In this document: piece by piece, positions 22,454-34,986 of the stretch | How positions within the stretch are numbered: position 1 is the stretch's first letter | Layout: the number at the start of each line of letters is the position of its first letter | Assembly (NCBI GenBank): GCA_036346395.1 | Contig: JAYEVG010000058.1 | Span: forward strand, 151,750-215,749 | DNA length: 64,000 nt | Direction: 5' to 3' | Source of the DNA: Hsuehochloa calcarea | Lineage: Eukaryota > Streptophyta > Magnoliopsida > Poales > Poaceae | Made by a program: the position numbers and the translations under genes | The notes under the pieces: generated by a model | The model's database searches: none | What the model saw: only the letters and a program-made list of their open reading frames with translations | Told to the model about the DNA's origin: nothing

Positions 22454-24081
22454 TGAGAGACCATGTGAGAGGTCCTCCATTCTGAGTGATGAGTATTTGA
22501 CATCGTGTTGAATAGGTTGAGAGTTGAGTGTTTAGGTTTGACTGTTTTTGTCAGGTCAATCGTGGAAATCGGAACTACCGCTGTATAGAGCGGAAGTTCC
22601 GATAATCTAACTACCGCATTGGAAATAGAAACTTCCGATTAACACAGGTTTTGAGTTCTATTGAAGAAAATCGGAACTTCCGCACATGGGGTAGCGAGTG
22701 TCCGATATCTCGTGTTTAGTTTCCTCCGAGATGAAAATCGGTTTTGAAAATCGGGTTTACGGATGTTAGAAGATCGGAAGTTCCGCAATGGTAAGAGCGA
22801 ACTTCCGATAATCTCGACAAGTGCGGATGTTTCGAAATCGAACTTCGCCGTGGTAAGCGCGAACTTCCGATTGTGTCGAATCGTGCGTAGAAGGTTAATT
22901 TGTGATTTTGATTTTGTATGAGTTTGAGTATTATACAAATGTTGATGCTATGATATTGTGCAATGCTATGTGATGTGTTTTTGTCTGTGTTGACTGCAGG
23001 ACGTCGAGACGAAGTCGTGGCGAGACACTAGGTGATCGGACTAGGCGCAGCGCGCGTTGAGGTCGAACGGTCGGGATGTGTCAAGACGGCGTGAATCTTG
23101 AGGTGGTTGCGTGTCAAGGACGAGCAAGGCGTCACGGAGGCTTCGGAAGGTGTGCAAGGGGCGAACGGGAATTTCGCAAAGCGGCACAAGTGGAGGCGGT
23201 TCCGTTCGGGTGTAGCGGGCTTAATGGGTTGGAGGCCCATTAAGCAAAGGCTATAAATAGAGCTCAACCCCTGGTGTTAGGGTTAGACCTTGAGAGAGAA
23301 AATTAGGGTTAGCTCTAGCAAAATGTTTTGTTTTGCTTTTTGAGAGTTTGTTGAGTTGGAGAGTATGAACTGAAATCTCTTGTAATCATTTCTCTGTGTT
23401 TTCATCTGTAAACGTTTGATTTCTATCAATGAAACTCTGAGTTTTGATTACTTGTTTATGTCCTCTTCCTTCTCTCTGTTCTTCTCTTGAATAGCTAGGG
23501 TTTTGATGTATCTTTTGATTCGTCTTATGAAATAGCGTGAAACTTGATATCTAGAGTCGTTTTGATATTGCTAATCTATCATCAAAGTTTCATAAGCTAA
23601 GAATCTGAGAATCGTGTCTATTGTGGGTTTTAGTCTTTCTTGCCCCTTCCTCAAGAAATCCGTTTTTGGCTCGATTATTGAATCTTTGGTTGCGATTCTT
23701 CTCCATAAGGTCAAGATTGTGTTTAGGATGATGTCTGTGAAACTTGACCGAGAAGAGCATTCAAGATTAAGTAGTTTGGATTTTTGGGAAAACCCGAGCG
23801 CTCGTTCTTGATCGGGATAATCGGAGCTTCCGATTTTACAATGGAACTTCGCAGCGGAACTTCCAAGATCGGAATTTCGAACTTCCGATTTCTAACTTCC
23901 GCACTCATCGCCGAGCTTCCGATTGCGTAAGAAACGACCGAGGCTTGTTTTTGTTATTTGATTTCGCTTCATTTACTTTCTTTAGATCTCGAGAGATCTT
24001 TGTAGGCTTGATTAAATACAAGAAAGGGAGTTATTAATTTTAGGCACCATTCACCCCCTCTGCTGCCATTTCGGTCCTTCA
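22454..24081 (+). repeat. Left LTR of the inner Sirevirus
   Basis: 1628 bp. TATA box TATAAATAG at 23252. GGAAGTTCCG/GGAACTTCCG palindromic words are repeated at 22590-22870 and 23820-23930. Many short indels relative to the right LTR. Confidence 0.92.
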
Positions 24082-24134
24082 ATTGGTATCGAGCGGTTAG
24101 GTCTTCTTTATAGATCTTAACGGTCGGTTGAGCC

Positions 24135-26950
24135 ATGGCAATGAACAAGTATTCCACCAAGCCTCTAGTCTTTGATGGCATGGATTACCCTTCGGAAGAG
24201 CCGAATGGAAACATACATCCGGCTCGAGGGTATGCCATCCGGAGAAAGGTGAAAGTGAGATTTGCGCCTCGCCGATGAAAACATCAATGTGGGAAACATG
24301 CCTGATGTTGAGGCCAATGCTAAGGCTAGGAACATCATCATTCAGGGTTTGAGTAGAAGTGAGTTTGATCGCATTTCTCATTTGACTTACGCTACGACAT
24401 CCGGGTGACCCTCGATGCATACCATGAGGGCACCACCTGATTAAGACGGTTCGACAAGACCGGTTCAAGCGTGAATACATGAAATTTGAGATGCTTTGGT
24501 GAATCTCTTGACGAGTGCTTTTGGCGTTTTCACAAGATTTTGTGCAACCTCCGAGCGGTCGGTCTTACATACCCCGACTCGGATAACGCCGATGATGCTT
24601 TACGCACTTGATCTTCGTGTTTGGGAGATAAAAGTGACTACCATCAAAGATAGCACGGACCTCTCAACCCTGACTCTTGATGCGCTTTACTCGCGTCTCA
24701 AGACTCACGAGATTGACATTGTCTCTCGAAGGTCGAAGTCACAGTCGATGGCTTTAGTCACTGATCCCACCTCCGATCTTCTTACGAGTCGATCGTGGGT
24801 TCTCCTAGCGCTCTCGTGACATAGCGATGATCGCTAGAGCGACTTGAGGATGAGCAACTAGCCCTCCTAGCTCGGAAGTTTTCCCATGCTTACAAGAGGA
24901 GGAGGATGGAAAAGAGGAGGTCCTGTGATTTGTTTCGAGTGTGGTGGCCCCAACCACATCCGAGCAAACTGTCCCAAGCTTGGGAAGGGCAAAGGTGACT
25001 ATGGCGGTCCGAGCAAGAACGACTACATCGACAAGAACCGCAACACGAAGCCCTCAGCACCTGACCAAGGCAAGAAGAAGTTCCGCAACTTTGGGAAGGC
25101 AAAGAAGTTGTTCCATCGCGTCCTCACCGCCTCGATTTAACCGGACACCGGCGAGGTGGAGGGTGGAGTGACGATGATGGGAAGGACGATCATGATCCCA
25201 AGGACGACGGCAACTTCTCGGCATGTGCTTCATGGCCCTCGGGCGAATCGAGCGACAATGGCAGTACTCGACTCGATGAGGTTAGTCCCACTTATGACCA
25301 CTTAATGATGCTTTTCTTAAGCTAGGTAGATTTCATGCTAAGTCTAGGACTAAGTGTGCTGAGTTGGAGAAGGAAGTAGCTAGACTATCACGGGAGCTTT
25401 CTTTACTTACATCTGCTCCCTCCCGTGATGATTGTGACACATGCTGTGCTTTGCTTGATGACATGGAAAAACTAAGGACCTTGCATGATAGTGTGTCCTC
25501 TGAACTTGACATGATTAAAGTAGAGAACATTAGCCTTCTTGCTGAATTAGAGATGAGTAGAGTAGCACCTCCTTCATCTACTCTTTGTTGAGGTTATCGC
25601 TTGCACCTCATGTGAGGTTAAGGACAATTCTTTTAGAGGTCTTTATACCATGTTGCTCGATCTGCCTGAGACTTGTGAAAATTGTAATAAACTCAAGATG
25701 AACCTAAAACGGGCAGATCACAAACTTGCTGAATTTCAAGCTGCGCTACTAGAGCCTATTGTTTCTTGCTTAAATCGTCCCAAGTTAATCAATGAACTAG
25801 AATCAGATCTCAAGCGGTTCAAGAAATGATTGATCACAATAACAAAGCGGCTCAAGATGCTTCTAAGGACCTTGTTAGCTCACCATGCAATCAATGTAAT
25901 AAACTAAAATGTGATTTGGTTGCCTTGGATGAAAAATGTATGAAGCTAACTAAGGACTTTCTAGAAACACAATCTTCTGCTTGTATTGTGTGTCTTTGGG
26001 AAGAAGTCTAAGGGTTTGGTAGAGACGCCTAGCAACGTGAACCAATCTGCTAGCAATAGGATTTGTCCCTCAAAAGTCTTGTGTATGCACAAGCCAATCT
26101 TTCCTATGTTGTTGGTTCTTCTTCCTCTACTCCCTTATCTTCTCATTCCTTCTTCTCTCTGCTCTTCTTGCACCTCTCTTTTTAGAGTGTCAGATCTTAT
26201 GAACACTCTTGAGAAATTTGTAGGAGGCAAGAAGAAGTTAAATCTCATTCTAGACAAATCCAAGATTTGTAAATTTAATCAAGGTCTAGGATATGATTTT
26301 CATGAGGATATAAGGAAGCATCCACTGTCGTGCTCGTAACCATAGCACCTGTGTGATCAAAACTAAGCCGGGATCGAGAAAGTCAATTTCAAATCGCGGG
26401 TTTTGTTCAAAGGATCTCGACGAGAAGGTGATTCCACTGCAGCCTTGGCCTCTCAAGGCGAAGTATCATTGCACCTTCGCCGGAAGGATGGACATTTGGT
26501 TGATCATTGCTTCAGCGCGCCAAGATCGCGTAGAGACCATGTTGATTCTTTTAGGCGCATTCATGGTCACCCGGACCATGAGTGCACCTAAGACCAACAT
26601 GAGGTCTAGGTTTGATACTGGTGGTGATTTAGGCAAGATCGAGGACTTGGTTTTTCCGAAGTTTTACGATTTTCGTCCTCATGCTCCCTTTGATCGTGAC
26701 TTCCGCCGCTTTGAGGGTAGATCTCGGTTTCCCTTCGAGATGGCTACCCGGCGTGATCAAACATGTTGCGTAATTTTGACTCGCTCTTCCATAGCGATCG
26801 GATTCGAATGCCTTCAGTCTGCACTCGAGACCATCCGACTTGTTGAGCGACGAGAGCGTAGGGTAGATAGAGGTCAGTCTTGCTTGACTACTTCATCATG
26901 CTCGACGTGTTACTCAAGATTGGGTGCCCAAATCATCTGTTGATTCACCC
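24135..26950 (+). pseudogene. Inner Sirevirus gag (heavily frameshifted)
   Basis: The ATG at 24135 opens MAMNKYSTKPLVFDGMDYP, parallel to the outer gag, then the frame collapses. Recognisable pieces are the knuckle ICFECGGPNHIRANCPKLG (24926-24982), a coiled coil with cysteine pairs (25364-25591, motif CDTC; 25826-26011, motifs CNQC and CIVC), and a segment VGGKKKLNLILDKSK (about 26221) matching the outer gag's SSGKKKLNMILDQSK. A second-knuckle region lies near 26460-26520, also shifted. Breaks are so dense that no piece exceeds about 200 residues. Confidence 0.85.
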
Positions 26951-29900
26951 GATCGAGACTTTACTCTGTTTGACTCGTGGTCGCCCGCCGGGAAGGCAAA
27001 GGTTTGGATTGTAGACTCGGGTGTTCTCGCCATATGACCGAGACTCGTTGGTTTTCTTCCCTAGCCCGTGCTCGAGGTGATGAGACGATCACCTTCGGAG
27101 ATGCTTCTTTTGGGCGCGTCATCGCTAAAGGTACTGTGAGCATTAATGATTCTTTTATTTTAAAAGATGTTGCCTTAGTAAGTAAGCTGCAGTATAATCT
27201 GCTTTCAGTCTCTCAGCTTACCGATGACGGTTTCGAGGTGAGCTTTAAGAAAAACAATTGCAAAATTCTTGATTCTTCGGGTAGCCTAGTTTGCGGGATT
27301 TCTCGATATGGGAGGATCTTTCGTGCTGATTTTTCTGAGTCTTCTGGTGATCCTCTCCGGTGTTTAATTGCTTCTGAATCCCGTGATTTGACCTTCTGGC
27401 ATAGGAGACTAGGTCATATAGGTTTTGATCATTTGACACGAGTCAGCGGCCACGATCTCATTCGTGGTTTGCCAAAACTCAAGATGGTCAAGGATCTGGT
27501 TTGCTCTCCATGCCGACACGGCAAGATGGTTGCCGCTTCTCACTCTCCAGTCACAGTGACAATGACTAGTGCACCAGGACAACTGCTCCATATGGATACA
27601 GTTGGTCCAGCTCGAGTGCAGTCAGCAGGAGGGAAGTGGTATATTCTTGTAGTGGTCGATGACTTCTCGAGGTACTCTTGGGTGTTTTTCTTAGCCTCGA
27701 AGGATGAGACGTTTACTCTTTTTCGTGGTCTTTTTAGTAGGCTTTCTGTTGAGCTCCCAGGTGCATTACGAGCAATTCGCACTGATAATGGCACCGAGTT
27801 CAAGAATTCCTACTTTGAGAGTTTTTGTGGTGAGACAGGTGTAGAGCACCAGTTCTCGTCTCCATACGTCCCCCAACAAAATGGCGTGGTGGAGAGGAAG
27901 AACCGTACCTTGGTCGAGATGGCCAGGACGATGCTTGATGAGTACTCTACACCTAGGAAGTTTTAATGAGGCAATTGCTCTCGCTTGTCATGTTTCTAAC
28001 AGAGTTTTCTTGGGCACTCTTGCATCGCACTTCTTATGAGTTGAGATATGGCGAAAACCAGCCTCGCATTTTCGTGTGTTTGGTTGCAAGTGTTTTATTA
28101 TGAAGTGCGGGAACCTAGATAAGTTCGAGTGACGATCTTGTGATGGGATCTTTACAGGTTACTCGACTTCTTCTCGTGCCTATAGAGTGCAGGCTGCGAG
28201 TCTAGTAAAATGGTAGAAACACAGTGAAGTGACCTTGATGAGGCGGTCGGGACTAGGCACGATATCTCGAGTTCTCTAGAGCGATGCGAGTCCATCTTTG
28301 TGGACGAAGAGGAAGACGGAGATGAGGGTTGTCTACGATCCAGTTCTTCCTCCTCCTCTTGAGGTGCCTTCTTCCTTGCACCTCGAGGAGATCAGCCTTA
28401 CCTTACGCTTCTTCGAAGCTAGTGGCTCTGTTCCTATCTCATCCGCTAATGAGGTAGATGCCACTTCTTCATCTCACCCTGGACCTCCAAGACACATTCA
28501 AAGGACCATCCTTGAGCGAGATCATTGGAGACCTCTTGAGCGTGTCACACGTTCCAAAGTCGGCTTGTCTCTTTTCTCTCCATTCGCCTTCGTCGCCTCA
28601 TTTGAGCCCAAAGGCGTTTGTCATGCTCTATCCGACGAGTCTTGGACAAACGCTATGCATGAGGAGTTGGAAAACTTTGAAAGAAACAAGGTATGGTCCT
28701 TGTTGAGCCCCTCAAGGTCTCAATATCATTGGGACCAAATGGGTGTTCAAAACAAACAAAGTGAAGATGGGTTAGTCATTGAAACAAGGCTAGGCCGGTA
28801 GCTCGGGGTATTCTCAAGTTGAGGTCTAGATTTGAAGAGACCTTTGCCCTGTAGCTAGACTTGAAGCCATTAGAATCTCGCTTGCCTTTGCGACCTCTAA
28901 AGGTTTCAAGCTTTACCGGATGGATGTCAAGAGTGCCTTCCTCAATGGCCTTATTGAGGAAGAAGTCTATGTCGACTGACCTCACGGTTTCGAGAACCCC
29001 AAATACCCTAATCATGTCTCTGAGCTTTCCAAAGCTTTGTATGGACTCAAGCAGCTCCCGAGCTTGGTATGAGAGGCTTAAGTCCTATCTTTGAGTCATA
29101 GTTTTGAGATGGGTAAAATTGACAAGACCTTGTTCATCCGCCGTCTTGGCACCGATCTTTTGCTCGCCCGGATCTATGTGGATGACATCATCTTTGGCGG
29201 CTCCTCACATACTCGTGTCTCGGTTTTACGATGTTATGAGCTCGGAATTCGAGATGAGCATGATGGGCGAGTTGAGCTTCTTCCTTGGCTTCCAAATCAA
29301 AGCAGACTCGGAGGGTACTTTTCTTCATCAAGGCAAATACACTCGAGACCTCCCAAGCGCTCGACATGAATGATGGAAAGCCGATATCAACTCCGATGGC
29401 ATCTCTGGTGCTCTGGATCCGGATGAAGACGGCGAACACATTGACCAAAAGGAGTTCAGAGCATGATAGGCTCTCTCTTGTACCTCACGGCCTCGAGACC
29501 GGACATACATTTTCTCTGTGTGTCTTTGTGCTCGGTTTGAGCTTCTCCTCGCGTATCTCACCGTCGGCGGTGAAGCGCATCTTCGGTACCTTGAGCTACC
29601 ATTGACTATGGTATCCGGTACTCTTCCTCTTCTTGTCTATCTGTTAGAGCCTTCTCCGATGCGATTTATTTGTCAGTAGGATAGATAGGAAGAGCACTAC
29701 CGCACTTGCCAATTCATTGGCACTTCTCTTGTCTCCCGGTCGTCAAGGAAGCAATCCGGTGTTGCTGATCCACTGCAGAGGCCGAGCACGTTCTGCGGCC
29801 GATTCTTTGTAGCCAAGTGCTTTGGATGGTCTCGACCCTGCAGGATTTTGGGTTATCTATCGACTGTGTTCCACTCTTTTGTGATAACACGTCTGCGATT

Positions 29901-30066
29901 TGCATTGCGAAGAACCCAAATGCAACATTCACGGACCAAGCATATTGACATCGATATCACTTTCTTGAGACCATGTAGAGAAGGGTGACATTGTGCTCGG
30001 TTTGTGGAGAGTGAGCACCGGTTGGTGATATCTTCACTAAGCCTCCGGGCGACTCTCGGTTTTGAC
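26951..30066 (+). pseudogene. Inner Sirevirus pol (PR-IN intact-looking, RT-RH broken)
   Basis: The protease motif VDSGCSRHMT is split by a one-base loss near 27022. From 26977 a 329-residue frame covers the protease tail, the GAG-pre-integrase zinc domain (WHRRLGHIGFDH ... CSPCRHGK) and the integrase core with ILVVVDDFSRYSW, TDNGTEFKN and QQNGVVERKNRT, so the D, D and E positions are present. It stops at 27966. RT is scattered over 28298-29373, with YVDDIIFGGS at about 29175. RNase H and the terminal ADxFTKP-like word are further broken up to about 30060. Not functional. Confidence 0.88.
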
Positions 30067-31874
30067 CAAGGAGAGCTTGGGGTGGTTTGTCCTTACAATT
30101 TGTTGTGAGGGGAGATATGTGCTACTCTTGTATAATATTATATTATATTTATACTATTACTCCTTTAGTTGCATTTCTTTTAATATTTTGGGTGAAGTCC
30201 TTTCAAAGATAGGTTAGAGTGGTTCTCTTGTCAAATTGCTTTGACTGCTATTTCTTATCTTGTGCTTCTAGGATGCTGCTTATTAGCTGTCTCTTCCTTC
30301 TCTAAGTAGAGCTTACTCACTTCTTATAGGTTCTAGCAGGGGTCGGGCCACCCTTGGGTAGACAGGGACAGTGTTTGCTCCTTAGTGTATGAGTTGTTCA
30401 GCTGATAGTCCTAGAATCATATGGGGTAGATAAGAACCTGTCTGAGCGATAGTTTTCTCTATATCTTTTCTATGCTCTAAAGGATTTGTCTTTTTCATTT
30501 CTCTTATCGATTCTCGTTTTGTTCTTTTGGTTCGGGGAGTTCATCCTGGTTATTCTAGTTCTTAATTATTACATAACTCAACCTGTAATTAAAAGATGCA
30601 TCTCATTCTGAAGGGAATCTGGATTTTCGTGTATTTCATCATGCATTGCATTATAATCAAATGGAGCCTTGTTTATTATCCCTTATGATCTGTTTTCACT
30701 GTTTTACATCTTGCCATGATTTATGCTAAACTGCTAGATCTATTATGACTTTTTATGTGTAGCTTAGTCTTTGTCATGCTAAGGTGATTAAAAATGCTAA
30801 ACTTGAATTAAAATCTTGTCATGATAGCTCTTGAGACTAGTCTGGTTGAAGCTATCCTTTTATGATTTTCGCCATGTCAAGTAGGCTGAGTTGAGTCTTG
30901 TATCTCCTTTGAACTTTTGAGTAAGCTATGTCAGTTTGTTAAGAAACTTGCTTATCTTTAAATCGATGGTCGAAGAACTTCAAAAGCAAAAATGATCTCT
31001 TTTGTGCGAAAAAACTGATCTCACCAAATCTTTCTCATGAGACTGCTTGCCATTGCACTAGGCATTAACTCAGGGGGAGCCTTGGATGACCTAAGATCAC
31101 CTCCTTAAGTCTGTTGCTTGGAGTGGTCGCATAAGGCTTGGGATCTAGCACATGGTTACAATTTGAAAAATTGTTGAAGCTCAGGAGGCAGTTGTGGATG
31201 GCACCTAGTCCAGAGCTTGCTTTACTGAGATAAAAACATAAAAAAAAGCCTTTAAAAAAATGTGCTAAAATTGCTTATCATTAAAAAGACCAAGTTCTGG
31301 ATAAAATGAGTCTTTCTTCAACTGGTAGCACTCTAAACTGTTCGATATGAGTCTTCTTGGTTCAACTTAGATTATTTGACATAGCTTGTATCATCCTTGG
31401 ATACCTTTAGCTAGACTGCAATCTTGGTTTAATTGACTTGCTAAAGAATTGGATCATTAATCAGATTATTGATTTTCTGTCTTAGCTATTCTATACATCA
31501 ATTGTCATGATCTCGATAGCATTCTTCTGTGTTATGGCTTGGTGTAATTCTCTAATAGTCATTTTGGATAATCTACATGGCTCTTAATGCTTAAAATGAA
31601 CATCATATAGCCTTTTCCTCCCTTTTCTACATCTTGATGATTTTATTGCCAAAGGGGGAGAATTTTGGAGAGAAAAAGCCTTCTGGAGAAAAGCCTTGAG
31701 AGTTTTATGCGAAAATTGCTCTTTCATATTGCTCTTTCATCTCATCTCAAGTCTTTCTCTTTTGTCAACTTGGTCGTGAGCTTATCTACTCTTGTTTAGA
31801 CCTTGGTTGATTTTAAACTCAAACTCATCTTATGCTTTTTTGGTGATTGTCAATATACTCATCAAGGGGGAGAT
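30067..31874 (+). other. 3' non-coding region of the inner Sirevirus
   Basis: No frame. An internal purine tract, AAAGGGGGAGA, lies at 31650-31660. The terminal PPT, CAAGGGGGAGAT (31863-31874), abuts the right LTR. The block 30998-31154 is strikingly similar to 38539-38682 of the outer element. Confidence 0.8.
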
Positions 31875-33508
31875 TGAGAGACCATGTGAGAGGTCCTCCA
31901 TTCGAGTGATGAGTATTTGACATCGTGTTGAATAGGTTGAGAGTTGAGTGTTTAGGTTTGACTATTTCTGTCTTTGAATCGGAAATCGGAACTACTGCAT
32001 TGTGTATAGAGCGGAAGTTCGATAATCAGAACTCTGGCATTGGAAATAGGAACTTCCGATTAACACAGGTTTTGAGTTTATTTGAAGAAAATCGGAACTT
32101 CCGCACATGGGGTAGCGGAGTGTCCGATATCTTGGTGTTAAGTTTCCTCCGAGATGAAAATCGGTTTTGAAAATCAGGGTTTACGGATGTTAGAAGATCG
32201 GAAGTTCCGCAATGGTAAGCGGAACTTCCGATAATCCCGACAAGTGCGGATGTTAGAAATCGAACTTCATTGTGGTAAGTCGCGAACTTCCGATTGTGTC
32301 GAGCGTGCGAGAAGGTTAATTTGTGATTTTGATTTTGTATGAGTTTGAGTATTATACAAATGTTGATGCTATGATATTGTGCAATGCTATGTGATGTGTT
32401 TTTATGCGTGTTGACCGCGGGGCGTCGAGGCGAAGTCGTGGCGAGACACTAGGTGATCGGACTAGGCGCAGCGGCGTTGAGGTCGAAGCGGTCGGGATGT
32501 GTCGAAGACGGCGTGAATCTTGAGGTGGTTGCGTGTCAAGGACAAGAAGGCGTCGGAGGCTTCGGAAGGTGTGCAAAGGCGAAGCGGGAATTTCGCAAAG
32601 CGGCACAAGTGGAGGCGGTTCGTTGGGTGTAGCGGGCTTAATGGGTTGGAGGCCCATTAAGCAAAGGCTATAAATAGAGCTCAACCCCTGGTGTTAGGGT
32701 TAGACCTTGAGAGAGAAAATTAGGGTTAGCTCTAGCAAAAGGTTTTGTTTTGCTTTTGAGAGTTTGTTGAGTTGGAGAGTATGGTGAAATCTCTTGTAAT
32801 CATTTCTCCGTGTTTTCATCTCAAACGTTTGATTTCTATCAATGAAACTCGAGTTTTGATTACTTGTTTATGTCCTCTTCCTTCTCTCTGTTCTTCTCTT
32901 GAATAGCTAGGGTTTTGATGTATCTTTTGATTCGTCTTATGAAATAGCGTGAAACTTGATATCTAGAGTCGTTTTGATATTGCTAATCTATCATCAAAGT
33001 TTCATAAGCTAAGAATCTGAGAATCATGTCTATTGTGGGTTTTAGTCTTTCTTGCCCCTTCCTCAAGAAATCAATTTTTGGCTCGATTATTGAATCTTTG
33101 GTTGCGATTCTTCTCCATAAGGTCAAGATTGTGTTTAGGATGATGTCCTGTGAAACTTGACCTGAGAAGAGCATTCAAGATTAAGTAGTTTGGATTTTTT
33201 GGAAAAACCCGGCGTTACATTCTTGATCGGGATAATCAGAGCTTAGATTTTACAATGGAACTTCGCAAGCGGAACTTCCAAGACTTTGGAATTCGGAACT
33301 TCCGATTTCCGGAACTTCCGCACCTTACTGGCCGGAGCTTCCGATTGCCAAAAGAACAGCCCGAGGCTTGTTTTTGTTATTTGATTTCGCTTCATTTACT
33401 TTCTTTAGATCTCCAGAGATCTTTGTAGGCTTGATTAAATACAGTAAAGGGGAGTTATTAATTTTTAGGCACCATTCACCCCCCCTCTGTTGCCATTTCG
33501 GTCCTTCA
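31875..33508 (+). repeat. Right LTR of the inner Sirevirus
   Basis: 1634 bp. TATA box TATAAATAG at about 32669. Matches 22454-24081 apart from many short indels. Confidence 0.92.
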
Positions 33509-33513
33509 CATTA

Positions 33514-34986
33514 TGATTGATAATTTGAACCTAGAAGTTGTTAGGCTTAAATCTATTAATCCTGATGATATTTGTGATTCCTGCACTAGCTTGCTTAAAG
33601 ATTTGACAAGCTTGAAATCTGCTCATTCCTCTGTTACTAATCAACTAAAAGATGCTCTCGATGAACTAGAATCTCTCAAGTCTAGTTCTGCTTGCTTAGA
33701 TGCCATTTCACTTGATGTGACTGCCATGGAAGCTATTCTTTTAACTTGCTCGAACTGTGCTTTACTTGAATTAAAATTGGATAGCGCCCTGAAGGAATTG
33801 CAAAAATTTGATGCTAGTCACACATGCTCTCATTGTAAGAATAATAGGATTAAGATACAAGAGATGACAGAAATGCTGGTTTACTCTAGAGTTGCATCTT
33901 GTGAAAATTGTTCCAAGCTTACAATTGAGATTGAAGCCTTAAACAAGACTCTTGAAGAAAATGCTAAAATTGAAAGATCCATGTCTTTTACTGTTTCCAA
34001 GAAAGTCATTGATTCTAACTCTTGTGTTTTGAATGCTGAAGTTGAAACCATGATTGGTCAGATTCAAGAGGCATTTAGAGTCAAATTTAAGGAGCAGTTG
34101 AATAGGATTAAGGAATCCTATTGTGTGTCTTGTGAGGCCTTCAAAGTGGAAGTGGCTTCTTAAGAGTAAACGTGATGAGGTAATCAAGTCTAGAAAGTGC
34201 ACTAGATGTGAGAGTCTAATTAAGGAGAATGATTACCTCAAGGTGACTCTTGAGAAGTTTTCGAGTGGGAAAAAGAAACTCAACATGATTCTTGATCAAT
34301 CCAAGGTGAGCGTGAAAAATAGTGGTCTAGGTTTCAATCCCCTAGAGCATTCCAAGAAAAACCCACCTAGGATTGCTAGAGTTGTGAAGAATGGTCTGTT
34401 TGAGCTAGAACCTCCTGAGTCATCCAGGGTTGTTTTCAAATCCACTGGTTTTGCTCAAACTCTTTCTGGCAAGAAAGGTGCTTTTACTCATTCAGTACAG
34501 ACTCCTCAAAAGGTCCAGTACCATTACACTTTCTGCATGAAAGAAGGCCATATTGTTGAGTTCTGCTTCCGGAGAGCAAAACTTGAGAGAAAAGAGAGGA
34601 TGAGCGCTTTGAGATCCATTAGAGGAGTCCCTTCTCCAGCTATCGTCTCTAGAGCTAGGCAGCCTGTTTATCATACCACCTATAGGCCTAGATTTGTAGA
34701 GAACTTTGTAGACTCTTTTGGTGGGTCTAGGCAGCATGTTGGATTAGGACATCGTGAGGAGAGACCACGGGTAGCACCTAGACAGTGGGAGTATCGATCT
34801 TTTGGTAGGTCGTTTCGGAGAGATCTAGATGGTTCTCATGTGCATCCTTATGATTTTATTCCTGATCATGTTTCTGCTATTTCTACTGCTGCTCCCAGAC
34901 ATCGTGCTTCTCAGTACTGGATTCCTCAATCATTTATCACTAACCCCAGTACTGAGGCACGGATGTTTTCTGATTGTGCTTTTTAG
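33514..34986 (+). pseudogene. Outer Sirevirus gag, second part (coiled coil and second knuckle)
   Basis: This continues the gag of 21231-22453 after the inner insertion. The frame to 34163 is 216 residues, rich in Leu/Lys/Glu heptads, with CxxC pairs at residues 21/24, 79/82, 105/108, 130/133 and near 205. A shift at about 34130 leads to the frame 34123-34986, which holds another pair (CTRC, about 34199), KKKLNMILDQSK, and a second knuckle-like motif YHYTFCMKEGHIVEFCF (about 34519). The tail is Arg/His-rich. An in-frame TAG (34984-34986) separates it from pol. Long coiled-coil Gag is a Sirevirus trait; some Sirevirus Gags are reported to bind dynein-light-chain-8-like proteins (family knowledge). 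Whether this one did cannot be seen. Confidence 0.88.

Larger units (their letters stand above)
22454..33508 (+). mobile_element. Inner Sirevirus-type copia retrotransposon
   Basis: 11,055 bp inserted in the gag of the outer Sirevirus. LTRs are 22454-24081 and 31875-33508, TSD CATTA (22449-22453 and 33509-33513). LTR sequence is unrelated to the outer element (ends TGAGAGACC and GGTCCTTCA, with CGGAACTTCCG-type palindromes), but gag-pol and the 3' region are homologous. PBS (24083-24094) is degenerate (TTGGTATCGAGC). Coding regions carry many small deletions and shifts. Confidence 0.93.

Noticed and set aside
30067..31874. Possible envelope-like gene after pol in the inner Sirevirus
   Set aside because: No open frame of useful length and no transmembrane pattern; the region is non-coding.
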